NCBI GenBank assembly: GCA_027924645.1
Contig: BSBN01001225.1
Location: 12,232,001 to 12,296,000 of the forward strand
Length of the DNA: 64,000 bases
Origin: Cunninghamia lanceolata
Taxonomy: Eukaryota; Streptophyta; Pinopsida; Cupressales; Cupressaceae
Reading direction: 5' to 3'
The position numbers were made by a program, and so were the translations under genes. The notes beneath the pieces are model-generated. The model was not told where the DNA came from and did no database searches. It saw nothing but the letters and a program-made list of their open reading frames with translations. Positions 48,664-60,100 of this stretch are shown in pieces (position 1 is the stretch's first letter; each line of letters opens with the position of its first letter).

Positions 48664-49198
48664 AACACTTCAAGTTTAGTTGAGCTTATTTTGAACTTCT
48701 CCTTGTATTCATTTGCAACTTCTAGGTCATGTCTGATGATGACAATTTGCCTTTCAAGTTCCTCCTCATTATATCTGCATTCTTGTAGATCAGATTTTAG
48801 ATGACCAATTGGTCTGTCCATTCTGCAGCATTCTTCTATTCTTTCCTTCAGAGTTTGGTTCAGGTTTTCTTCAGTCTTCTTCCTTTCTTCAATTTCTTTG
48901 GTTAGCCTCATCACCCTAGATTCTATCTCATGTTTTAGAATAGAAACTTCTTTTGTCAGCTTCTCACATTCCTTTGTCTTTTCTTCCAGAGCCTCATTCA
49001 TGCCATTTTCTTCAGTAAGATTAGCTAGCTACTGAAGTAGCTCCTTCCTCCTTTCCATACATTTTTTTTTAGTTTTTCTTTTAACATCTCAATGCAATCA
49101 TTAGCATATTTAAGGTTCGCTTTCAATTCATTTACTTCTGCTTTGGACTGATCAAGATCTTCTAAAGCCAATTGAAGTTGTTCTCTGAGTGAACCCAT
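48664..49198 (-). pseudogene. Gag-like protein of the outermost element, N-terminal coiled coil
   Basis: Starts at Met 49198 (MGSLREQLQLALEDLDQSK), 54 bp downstream of the PBS. Heptad-rich helices (for example KTKECEKLTKEVSILKHEIE) indicate a long coiled coil, unusual for a copia gag, which normally carries a UBN2-type domain. A run of T near 49062 shifts the frame, and a stop follows. The ORF continues at 10884 in the zinc-knuckle part once the inserted element and one CAAGC copy (48659-48663) are removed. Confidence 0.7.
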
Positions 49199-49251
49199 TA
49201 AGACTCCTTCCTAGATCTTCCTCAAGCTGTTAGGCTTCTTCCAAGGAACTT

Positions 49252-49264
49252 GGCTCTAATACCA
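49252..49264 (-). promoter_or_regulatory. Primer-binding site of the outermost element
   Basis: Minus strand TGGTATTAGAGCC, two bases inside the 5' LTR. The surrounding leader (GGAACTTGGCTCTAATACCA on the + strand) is almost identical to that of the nested copia element. Confidence 0.85.
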
Positions 49265-49266
49265 AT

Positions 49267-50370
49267 TGTTGAAATTAAGGAACACTGAGAGGGGGGGGAT
49301 GAATCGGTGTTCTACAAAATCTATTGTTATTTGCCTTTATCAAATTATCACATACATTCAAAAGAAATAGACATGAACATAAGAGCAAGATCATCACACA
49401 TGAACACTAGGATTTTTACGTGGAAAACCAGTTAAGGGAAAACCACAGTGGAGGTTAACCCACAAAAAATAATACCCTATTAAAAGTATTACAAATGGGG
49501 AAGGCACATGCCTTCGGGCTCACTGCCCAAAGCTCACTACTCAAAAAGAGGCTCACTGCCTACATAAATGATTACAGGAAGATTATAGAATGTTTGAACT
49601 GATGAGTAGCATCTACCAATGCAAGAATTCAGTTCCAGTTAAGAACAGAATACTAATCTTACACACTTCATCCTTATTCTGCCCTGTTTCACTCTTCTGC
49701 CATAATCTGAGCTTAGATCTTCACTTTCGCACCTCTTTCTGCCTTTTTCGCACTTACTCCATCACCACATCATAGTCACACTCCAAAATACTCGAATCCA
49801 TCGGCTATATATATTCGCATCAAGAGATTCAATCAATTGTAGTCGGCTTCAAAAGAACTTAGAACATTTATTAAGAAACTCTGCTCTGTCGGCTGAATCA
49901 ATGCACAAAAAACAACGCGGACCAAAAACTTGTGTTCCAAATCATCAATCATGTCTTCCAATACCATTGATTATCACAAATTGCTTGACCAAAACTTTTT
50001 CTTCATCCAGACCAAGATCAAATACTAGGTCGGCCTGTTCTTCTTCTGACTGTACTAACTACCTGGAACCCAATACTCAGATGCTTATAACTTTTGAGTT
50101 CTTCATCACCGGAGGCTAAGATTCTAGATTTAGATAGTCCTGACAATCCTTATCACTCCCTCAGATCCGCAGCACATTGTGATTTTCCACCGGAGAGATC
50201 CAGACCAAGCTACTGGACCCTGTCGCATGCTCTGTCTCTGACTCCCAGACTTAGACAAATCTTTACTCTGACTTGCAGTATGAACAAATTATGTAATGCG
50301 GATGTGTAGAATAGATTTAGTTGCCATCAATGACAACACTTGTCATGCGCAGCAGTGTCTCTTGCCAACA
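49267..50370 (-). repeat. 5' LTR of the outermost element
   Basis: 1,104 bp, TGTTGAAATTAAGG...TCTTGCCAACA. Differs from the 3' LTR at about 8% of compared positions and by a short extra segment near 50095. TATATATA near 49806 may be the TATA box (minus). Confidence 0.92.
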
Positions 50371-50375
50371 CTTTA

Positions 50376-50830
50376 TACCTCTAGCGGGGATTTAATGGGT
50401 CACTGGAGTCAACGGAGATGTCCATGCTCACTGGACATATCATGTTGGAGCTCCTTTTAGTGCAGATCCTGTGAGGTGGAAATTGAGTGCTAAGTCCTAA
50501 CACTCTTAGTGAGGTTTTTACCTTGCATTGGATCGGCAGAGTTTTAGGCCTCACAGGACATATCCTGTGAAGGCAGATTTTAGCGCATATCCTATCATGC
50601 AAACTTTTAGCGCTACCTTTAACAAATGCCTTAAAACATCTTAGCGGAGGATTTAGGCTTCACAGGACATATCCAGTGAACACGATTTTTAGTGCTATCC
50701 TGTGAAGTGGGTTTTTAGCGTTGAGGTATGCGAATGGGGTCTAGCGCTGATATCCAGTGACACTGGATATTAGTGCAAAATGCAGTGAGGGTCAATTTTA
50801 GTGCCAGATTTTGAACTAACCTGGCTGACA
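50376..50830. repeat. Degenerate repeat with palindromic cores, right of the nest
   Basis: Irregular units of about 60-80 bp combine TTTTAGCGCT-like words with CACAGGACATATCCTGTG-like cores. Some cores are inverted repeats: CACAGGA/TCCTGTG around CATA, and ATATCCAGTG-A-CACTGGATAT near 50750. The same motifs end at 2286 on the other side of the nest. Confidence 0.6.
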
Positions 50831-53460
50831 GTATATTTAAAATATATTTAAGTATTATTGAATTTCTTAAACTTCAAATATTTTGAAATATAGTGTCAGG
50901 ATGTTTGAGATAGGTCCCGGATCCATAGGATTTAACATGCAGATTCTAGATTTTTGATGATCCACCATATTTTAGACTTAGTCAAATTTTCAGGGTCTCA
51001 AGACATTAGACTTAGCCAGTTTCAGGGTTTCAGGGACATGCGTCAGGATGAAGGCATATGGACCCCTTGGTGAAATGTTGTGAAATTTGATATGATTATG
51101 CAACTCTAAAGCATGGAAGCTAAGAATTCTGATGCAGAGCCAAACCCCTTAGCTTACATTTCCCTTGTATGTTCACGTTCTACTTGCCTATCGACAATGA
51201 TGATACACTATCGGCCAACCAAAATAGTTTTATTTCGATCGCATTCCTCATACCGATGTATGTCTTCAGCTTTGTATCTGCCACAGGATACAATCCCCAA
51301 TGTACATACAACCAACTTATACATGCATAGCATGACCTGTTACTGCTGGTCTCCTCCACCGTCTCTGCCAGTCAACACTTGCATCAAAGACAATGTATAT
51401 TATTGATATACATTCAAACACATACAACCTGAATATGCATTCGCGGGATACTCATAACCTTCAATTGCGGGATACGCAGGAAATGAACCCGATAATCATT
51501 AGCGATATACACAGACTGTATATCCCGCATACAAATGCGATATACACACAATTTGTATGTCTTCCGAAACCACGCGGATTTTCACTGTTTTGACCCTCCG
51601 CGAACCCTGCAACTTTCAGATCCGTTTCACAATCAACCACACAGATCTCAAACTCCTTCAACCTAGCACATGATGGCGCTAGGATCTATCAAAGCACACT
51701 GCACTGATCTTGCAAACACAAAACACGAACAAAAAACAAAACAAAATACTGTATAGCCATTCCACCAATTCGAAGAATCTAACCGATGGAATGGATTAAG
51801 AGATCCATCCGGCCACAAAATGGGAAAATGATTTGCACAGAGGGAAATCAAATGAATTTCAAATGACACAGATACACAACAAGATCTTGTTTATTATGCT
51901 TTTAGTAATGCGAGTACATACAGAGCACAATCCAAACTATCTACAAAATGATCATATTACTCACAATCGATCTGACCTTGGGTATTTATCCACTTACCCT
52001 TGGTAGTACTTCATCGACTCCAAGCGGCTGGGAGACAACCTCCAAGTGGTTGGGGAATCACAACCGACTAACAACCTCTAACTGCCTAACAACCTTCGAG
52101 ATTACAACTCGACAAGTGTCCCGTGGGACTTACAACATAAACCTAAATACAACTAAAAATAGCATGCATTGGTCAAACAGACCTTATTACAATGAATGGT
52201 CAACTTAGGACCTTATTGAAAACAGTAAAATGAACTTTAAACAGTTAATGCCTCATGGAGGCCATTGTGGGTTAGGTGCACCTGCACCAAATTCCAACAA
52301 GACACCTCCTGCAGTAGTAGTTTCAAGCACTATGTCTAGTGACACAAGATTTTATCACAAAATGCAGTAACACACAATTTCAACGCAGAAGGTAACGAAT
52401 GACTATTTCTTAAGCACAACCCTAATCAAGACACCTCCAAATCAATCACCAAAGGCATCAAACAACCTCAAACCTGCGAAATGTCCAAATTTGGAACAAA
52501 TCTTGCACTCTAAGCACTGTTTCACTTTCTCATTGTCATAAGGAAGAAAGGTTGAGACTCAAAGCCAAAGCAAAAGAGGGGTCTCCATTTGGTAAAATGG
52601 GGCATGTGTGCAAGGCACAACACCTACCCAAAAGACTTGTGATCGGTTGCGATTCATTTTTGGCTCTTCGTCATCTGCAACTTGTCCCTCAAAGCTGGTG
52701 GCAAATGCATTTGAACTCAATTTTAATTCCCTAATTAAACCGAATGACAACAATGCTTGAAAGCTCCACATATTTGAAAGTGCCAAGAAAATATGGGTCC
52801 CATCATCATGACAAAAAGTAGCACAAGGCAAAATATCACATTAATGTTTGTTGTGTGTCCCATCATTGTAGCTAGCAATTCATCATGGTATGGTATTGTA
52901 TGTTAGAATGGTGACATGATGTCTTAGGCATGCTATTTTGTACGGAGAATAATTGCAACTCCAACTTTGAGCCATTGAAAACAAGCTTTGATGTGAACAC
53001 GCTTAGCACCGTGACATTCATCATACTTCAACTCATGCTTGCATTGAGAAGATGGAAATTGAATGGGTTGCCTTTTTTTTTGTTGGAGGGTTTTATATCA
53101 AATCCACAGAATCGTTTAGCTACTTGAGAGACGAGCACGAGCCTTAGACTGAAACCTCTTTCGCTGAGAGCCAAGGACTGAGGGGCATACATTCTGCCAA
53201 AGTCACCCTAGGCACGATCCCAACCTCATCATTTATGGTGTCGTGGCCTTGCACTCAACAAAACCTGATCCCTGGTAAGTTCATTTGGAACCATTCAACT
53301 TCACGAGCAGGGCAAAAGCCCATTGACAATGCATTACTTTTGAGTGGGGAGATGGTTCTCTAGGAGATCTTCACCACTTATTCCCAATAAAACCTTCGAA
53401 AGGTGAAGAAACTTCTAGAAAAAAAAAAAATTACAGAAACTCTTGAAGTTGGACATTTTT
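50831..53460. other. Spacer, no gene recognised
   Basis: AT-rich with short chance frames. A small cluster of GCGATATACACA / GCGGGATAC words occurs at 51390-51560. Nothing else can be supported. Confidence 0.5.
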
Positions 53461-53652
53461 TCTAACGCTGAGAAAAACTCTTCCCACACACGGGCATTGT
53501 AATGTATGTTACTTATAATTTCTGCAAAGATTTGTAAAATTATAATTTCTGCAACTTCTAACGCTTAGAAAAACTCTTCCCACACACGGGCATTGTAATG
53601 TATGTTACTTATAATTTCTGCAAAGATTTGTAAAATTATAATTTCTGCAAGG
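53461..53652. repeat. 96-bp tandem duplication upstream of the NFD2-like gene
   Basis: Copies 53461-53556 and 53557-53652 differ by one base in the opening GCTGAG/GCTTAG and at the last bases. It lies 156 bp before the start codon, probably in the promoter or 5' UTR. Confidence 0.92.
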
Positions 53653-53808
53653 GTGGCCAATAACTGGGGGACTTTAAGCACCGTATGCCGGATTTGTATT
53701 CATATGGAATTAACCCTATTGCAGGCTGCAAAGGATTATTGAAATACAAAAGGGTTTATACAATTGCGGCTGGTTGGCTTTTGATTTAGGGTATTCATTC
53801 TTCAGAAG

Positions 53809-56800
53809 ATGGCATTCACGGCACAGTTACTGGCATTTTCTATGTTGCTTATCATTTCACAGGTGTTATGTATTTGTTGTTTTCTGAATTCGCTTTGTTG
53901 GTATGAATGAAATTAGGTCCTGCTTATTTACAAATAGTTGGGCAAATAATTGCAGGCATACTCCACTGTTGAGCAGAATATATACTCTGGAAGGGAGCTC
54001 GCAGATGATGCTGCTATCAAGGCATTACAAACTAAAATCAGGTTGGGATTTCTTCATTTTCTGTATTTAATCGACACCCAATAAAACCCATGAAATTATT
54101 TCAGGAAAACAATGGTCTCCAACATGTTTTAGTAAACTGTGCCTTCTTGCTTTATAAAAACACAATTATAAAACGGAGCTTCTAATGCCAAGGCACTGAA
54201 AGTAAACATTGCCACTGCTACGCTAAAAGTAAATGCATAGATGCCAAATTTAAAATAGTTTAAGATAGCTTCCAAGGGACTGTGGCATATAGAGCATGAT
54301 CCAAGTTGAAATCCCTGGAATTACAGTAAGGTCAAACTAGGGTGGATTCAGCATAACCCAATTTTACAAATCTTAAGATTGTAGTCCAAACTTATCCCAA
54401 GGCCCACACTATATTAAACGCCCTCATAAACTCACCCAAGAATTTCCGAGGAAAAGAAAAATTATTAACCATCAATAGCAAAATAGTAAACCAACTCTGT
54501 CTCATTTACCTTAATAAAGAAAATTCCAGAGGGATTCTGCAAAATTTTATGTCAGTTATCCTTATATTGGATATACCATTTATCAGGACCCATTAAGCCC
54601 AACGGATAAATTTACTAACATCAAGCTTGTATTTGAAACCAAAAAAGTAAAATGGGAGGTTGAACATGACAATAGTCACAGGATTTTGGGTAATTTCAAA
54701 CCCAAACATGCTGCAGGAAGTATGAACATGTGGTCAAAGGAAAACAAGTTGTGTAATTTTACCTCACCTTCTCAAAGGCAGGCTTATAATCATTACACAC
54801 ACAAAAAGCTTTGTCAATTCAGAAGTAGGATTTGGGGTGCAAGTCCATAGAGCGATATGTTAGCATCCTCCTCTTTGGTACGAATATTGCTTAGAGGTAC
54901 TTGTGTGCTTTGTCCCGTAGATTACAGTGTCTTGTGTTTGGGCTTTGTCCCGAGGCCTTGTGATTGTCTAGAAAAAGCTCTTTTGTTCTAAAAATTGATA
55001 AGGTTCAGTAAAATACAGTGGCATGCCCTTGTTCAGGACTTTGTTCCACATTAATATCTACCAAGTTTTCTCCTTCTGGAACTCTTCCCTGTATCCTCCA
55101 GAGGAGTGGAAATAAACCAACATTTCCAGCTTTGTCAGGTCCTGAATGGTTTTTTCAATCCAATAAGCTGACTGGATTCCTACAACTAAAATCTCTACAG
55201 CAAAAGTTTTTGCCAGGGTGTGAATTTTTCTCCTTGTTAAGTTGCAATCTGCCAGAAGCTCATCGGTTTTAGAAGAAACTGAATTGCTATCATTTTAACA
55301 ATTCAGTTCGTTTCTTAAAAATCTGTAGCTCTATTATTTTGTTTCTGTAGTGGGTTTGACAAATTTCAACTATAATATGCTACACAAAATCTTAAGATGC
55401 CAATTCTTTGCAACCAAACAAATTTGGAGAATAACACAACTGTTGTCTTCTAGTTAGGTCCGATCTCTGGTAGTCTTTACTCTTTCCTTTTCAGCGATGG
55501 TTGTAACCCTAAATGGATAAAAACCATCTGTGTTATGGTTTTAATTTTCCCCATGTTTCCTTTGGCTTATTTGGAGTTTCATTCTTTAGTTATTATCAAG
55601 GCAAAGAAATAAAATCAGAAAGCCTTTGGTTTTCAAAACTGGGAAACTACATACATGGTCAGTTTATTTTTTATTTTTTTAATTTCTTTGATTATTCCCA
55701 AAAGATCTTGTTAAAATAAAAGATAAGTGCAAAATATGCAGAACACTCTGTTGATTCTGGAACAACTAGAAGACAAAGTCAAAGCCTCTAGATGCACAGA
55801 ATTGTAGGTTTGCCATTACACCAAAACTTGCAAGTGTTAGTGAGCATTCCAAACCAGCACCTTCACCTAGACCCAGAGTGGCGGTTAGTCCACAAGATCA
55901 ATTCCCAGACGTGTGGCAGTTCCAATACCCCCCTTCCAAGGCAACTTGGGGGATTGAACCTGGGTTGAGGCTCTGATACCATTTGTAGGTTTGCCGTTAC
56001 ACCAAAACTTGCAAGTGTTAGTGAACATTCCAAACCAGCACCTTCACCTAGACCCAGAGTGGCGGTTAGTCCACAAGATCAATTCCCAAAGGTGTGGCGG
56101 TTAGTCCAACAAGAATTTTAGTACTAAATATTACACTCCAATTTATTCATTATATTCACCATGCTAAAAACAAACCCCAGTATTTTCTTGGTGATGAACT
56201 GGCATAGTTGTCTGTTAACCGAAGGATGATCACGATTCTTCATCCCTAGCAAAGGTGTCTACTAACAAGAGTACAGTTACAAATCTGTGGCCCTGGCATA
56301 GCTGTTTTCAGTAAAATGCTAGACACAATTTCATATTTGTGTTTTATTTCTGTCTTTCCTTAAAGTATTTGGTTTAAGATTCAAAATTTGGCTAGTCTTG
56401 ACTTGTTGAAAGGCATTGTCATTGATGATTGGGTGTTTCCTGTGTTTTGATATGGGTTTTCTTTGTAATTCATTTTGATGTGATTGTGAAGAAACATTTA
56501 CCTTTACTTTCGTACTTATTTTTGATGCATTCAGCTTTATTCTTTCTTAATTTAATTTATGTTCTCATTATTGCACTCGGGTGTTTATGAGGAATAGTAC
56601 CATACATGAGTATTCCTCATATACTATATGGATTTGCTTTGTGTATCTTTTAATATGTTTTGTACTTGAATGCATAGGTATCAATTTAAGGATCAGACAC
56701 TACTGATGCTTGCAATGACCCATGCTTCATATTCTCTTGCCAACAATGGGGCTTTGAATGTTCTTGGGTACAATACCATTCAAGCTGCTATTTCTCTTCA

Positions 56801-57125
56801 CTATGTGCTGAATAATTCTGCCATTCGAAGGGGAGATTTAAATTCCAAGATAACTGAACTTTCCAAGTGCACAGCACTATCAAAAGATGCTTTTGATTTG
56901 CAACTCCATGATTTGATTAGAGTGGCACCCAAAGTTGATCCTAACGAACTAAGTGTTGTATGTGATTGTTATCGGGCTCTGTTTGGAGCCATTTGTGCTG
57001 ATGCTAACCTTAATGTTGCAAAAGAGAAATTTTGTAAAAGGCATGGATGGAATGCCACCAAAATCATTCAGAACCATGTTACACGAGGAGGCCTTCATTT
57101 GAAATCACTGGAAAATATTGAATAA
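53809..57125 (+). CDS. NFD2: NUCLEAR FUSION DEFECTIVE 2-like protein, RNase III-like domain (3 exons)
   Basis: Exons 53809-53862, 53956-54041 and 56678-57125 join in frame (phases 0 and 2, GT...AG introns of 93 and 2,636 bp) to a 195-residue protein. An in-frame TGA shortly upstream delimits the start. Residues 1-18 are hydrophobic (MAFTAQLLAFSMLLIISQ), a likely signal peptide. From residue 48 follows an RNase III-like fold: THASYS (61-66) and NNGALNVLG (69-77) align with the HxSY...NERLEFLGD signature, and YRALFGAI (145-152) with the second motif. The catalytic acidic residues are replaced (Gly71, Asn74, Tyr78, Arg146), so no double-strand RNA cleavage is expected. There is no dsRNA-binding domain. 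Length and pattern fit Arabidopsis NFD2, named for a defect in polar nuclear fusion. No stop or frameshift; likely functional. The symbol is assigned by resemblance only. Confidence 0.88.
54042..56677 (+). other. Intron 2 of the NFD2-like gene
   Basis: 2,636 bp between donor AG|GTTGGG and acceptor GCATAG|GT. Apart from a miniature LTR element at 55803-56111 nothing is recognised. Open frames at 55018-55272 and 55513-55719 are chance. Confidence 0.8.
55803..56111 (-). mobile_element. Miniature LTR retrotransposon (TRIM/SMART size class), 309 bp
   Basis: Two LTRs, 55803-55927 (125 bp) and 55984-56111 (128 bp), flank only 56 bp of internal sequence. The internal part holds a PBS, minus strand TGGTATCAGAGCC at the right LTR, and a polypurine tract, minus strand CCTTGGAAGGGGGG, at the left LTR. 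TSD AGAAT is at 55798-55802 and 56112-56116. The right LTR ends CCAACA; the left copy ends CCAATA, a C-to-T change. It codes for nothing and must use enzymes of other LTR elements. It sits in intron 2, antisense to the gene, and the gene's exons are unaffected. Confidence 0.88.
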
Positions 57126-60100
57126 TCCCTCCATCGTAAATGATAGTTTTATTGCGGATCAGCAGGTGTACATAGATACTTGGTCAGCAGAGAAGGTTTC
57201 TTGAGGACATCAAAGACCTTTTCTTCTGTTGATCTATGCAAATGTTCTTTTGTGAGTGAGTAGGTGGACATGGATGCGTAATGAGTACAGAAGTTTTCTC
57301 AAGGGCATTGAACATCTAGCCATTTGTTAATCTTTGCAATTAGCTAATATGTTTAGTACTTGGAAAGTCAAGAGTTAGTTATGCAGATATATTTCCTTGT
57401 GGGTCTAGTAGTGAGCGAGTTTTATAGACATTGTTTGATGAAACGTGTCTTGAAAACATTTTCTTCATATGAATTCTTTTTTCCATTTGATGGATTAGGT
57501 ATATGCTAAATGTATTGCTTTAAGTAAGAACAAGCATGCTGTAGAGGGTGGAGTATACTTGGGTAAAATAGGCGATCTCAAAGAAGATATTTGTAATGCA
57601 TGGTTCTGTACCCTTACTAGCAAAGGCAAGTGTTTTTACTTTGGCCAAAGTCTCTGATAATTAAACAAGATATCTGTAGTGCCTGGTTCTGTATTGTGAC
57701 TAGCAAAGGCAAGTGCTTTTAGTTGAGGATTAAGGTAGGTTATCATTCCTTTCTTTCAAGTATTATAAAATGTAAGCACAATTGTTTTCTCTTTTAAGAT
57801 ACAAGATATCTATCAAAGATTAAAAGTTATATGATTGGAAGGAAATTGTAAGCATTTGAACTTCAATCTTAGAAAATGAACCACAGAAAAGAACATGGTG
57901 ACATGCGCATAAGAAGGTTGTCGATAGAATCCAAGGCTTAGTTGGGCCTCAATTGTGCTTTATTCTTGGAGCAAAATGTCAATTGCATTTTGATTGCCTT
58001 GATAATTTTAGTTGATTAAGGATATGTGAAAAGAAATACGCTTGAAGGACATTTGGTAAACTAAAACTCGTTCAAGATGTTCAGTTTGCTTCGAATAGTT
58101 AATGCCTTTTTGAGCATGCATGAGTGTGAGCCTGGCACATATAGTTATGACAAATCCATATAAAGATAGGGATAAAGCATTGTGAACTTGCTTGCAAACT
58201 ATGTTTGTGTGGAATTCTTGAATTGAGGAATATATGTTTGGTAAAGGTTATAATAATTGTTCACCAAAGTTGAAATCAATAGCAAAGATGATAATGAAAC
58301 GTAGAAAATTGACTTGCATTGCAAGTAGTTTTTTCCCTGCAAAATGAAACTTAGAAGCTTATCTATTTCATTGTACAAAAGTGTGGGGCACAAGGGCAAC
58401 CAGATTCATAGCAAAGAGCAGCATATGGAGTGTATATGCATCTCCAGTAAAACGGGATGAGATTGTGTAATAAACTTTTGCGACTTTGATGCCTATTCAT
58501 TTGTTTTTGATTTCTATGCCTTCAAACCGAATGATTTCTTAGTATGCATGCTTCCAACTGGGAAATTATGCATCTCAATTGAAAGATAAAAACTTAAATG
58601 CACTCATGCCAAGTAGGGACAACTAAAGTAATCTAAGCTTTTGACAATGGGAGATAAAAGAAATACGTCTTAGAAAACTTCACTTTATATTGGAACACAA
58701 AAATTTCAACCAAATAAAGGCCCAGCAAAGAAATGCTTTCTTTGTGAATTTTATTAATGATATAGACTATAGGTTTTCTAATATGATTAAAAATCAGGTA
58801 AAGGACAACGTAGGAAGATATAATTATTCACAGCAAAAGAATCTTCTGGGTGGTAAGAACTAAATTAAGAATTGCATAGATCTGAAATTGTTGCACACAC
58901 AAATTTAGTATGCCTATTAATTTAAAATGTATTTGACTGCTGTTACTTTTATTTAGCCAGAAATTTTTACTTTGTGTTTTTATTGTTTAAAATAAATTGT
59001 TATTAATAGAAATACATAATTTATATTTTAAAGTAAAGAGTAATTCAAAAAAAGACTGGTTGTTTATTTATTTTTAGATTGTAAATATTTAGATCTTGTA
59101 AATTTTGCCATTAGAATTTATTTGGGCCAGGATAGAACCTAGTGGATAGACACTCTTTGCAGACCAAATGTTCTAGAGCAGAGCATGAATATGAATGACA
59201 GAGGTTGAGATCTATATTAGAGTGCATATAGTTAGGGAAAGAAGAATAATAGAACACATTAGACATTTAATGAAAATTGTAATGCAAAGTTTTATTATTG
59301 CACATGATCTAAGAGGTCGGATGTATTGAATGCCTAACCTATCCTCATGTTTACCACTAACTTAACTAGTACAAAGATTGATGATTTACAATAATATACA
59401 TGAGGTGGGTGAAAGAGCAACTAAGTCATTGCGAGATTGCCTGTAACTTTGGTGAATGTTGGCTTCATTGATGAAATTCCTTTGCATTGCCATAACTTGG
59501 GAATGGTGTTGTGACTGTCTATACAAGATAAAGCATGTCAAAATATATGCTAATGGTTGTGTGGGGCAAGATTAGAGAGGAGTTAGATTGTTGCGTAACC
59601 ACCCCGTGTTCTACAAGTGATGACAAGGTTGCTAATGAAACTATGAAAGCCACGTGTTAGAATTGATGAAATTATACACCCCTGACTGTCGTAGTTCCTC
59701 TTGGGTCAAAAATATGGTCTAAAACCCCAAAAGAACGAGTTATGTACATTGCCAATTTCTAGGCTTACTCGACCCCTATTATCAACAAACATGAGCCACA
59801 TTCTACAACAGCATCCTCCTCATACCATGCACATATTCATTATATCCAATTTTACATTCCATTTATAATTATAACCAGATTTCCAAAAAAAAAGCTAAAT
59901 CACCTTCTTTGAAAATGTCCTTTAATCCTTGATCTCTCTTACCAAGTCACCATGATCAACTCTCTACATTCATGTACATATTAACTGTGGGTATTCATTA
60001 ACTACAATTTTATAAGTCACAAACTCTATTAGTTAATTTTCATTAGTAATATAAATTTTGTTATTTATATGGAATTTTAAATGACATGTATTGTTTCAAC

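Larger units (their letters stand above)
2292..50370 (-). mobile_element. Outermost LTR retrotransposon, non-autonomous, split by nested insertions
   Basis: Long terminal repeats at 2292-3366 and 49267-50370 begin TG and end CA and are flanked by the 5-bp direct repeat CTTTA (2287-2291, 50371-50375). A primer-binding site resembling the complement of initiator-Met tRNA lies inside the right LTR and a polypurine tract inside the left LTR, so the element reads on the minus strand. Without the nested elements it is about 7.5 kb. It encodes a coiled-coil/zinc-knuckle gag-like protein and a long second ORF. I find no protease, reverse transcriptase, RNase H or integrase motifs, so it should depend on another element for mobility. 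The LTRs differ at roughly 8% of positions in the parts compared by eye, making it the oldest layer. Signals and LTR ends resemble the Ty1/copia element at 34292-41293. Confidence 0.9.

Noticed and set aside
48639..49001. Coiled-coil frame as an independent host gene
   Set aside because: It starts at an internal Met after a frameshift and joins the zinc-knuckle frame across the insertion, so it is part of the element's gag-like gene.
53809..57125. Dicer-like or active RNase III enzyme
   Set aside because: Too short, no helicase, PAZ or dsRNA-binding domain, and the catalytic acids are absent.
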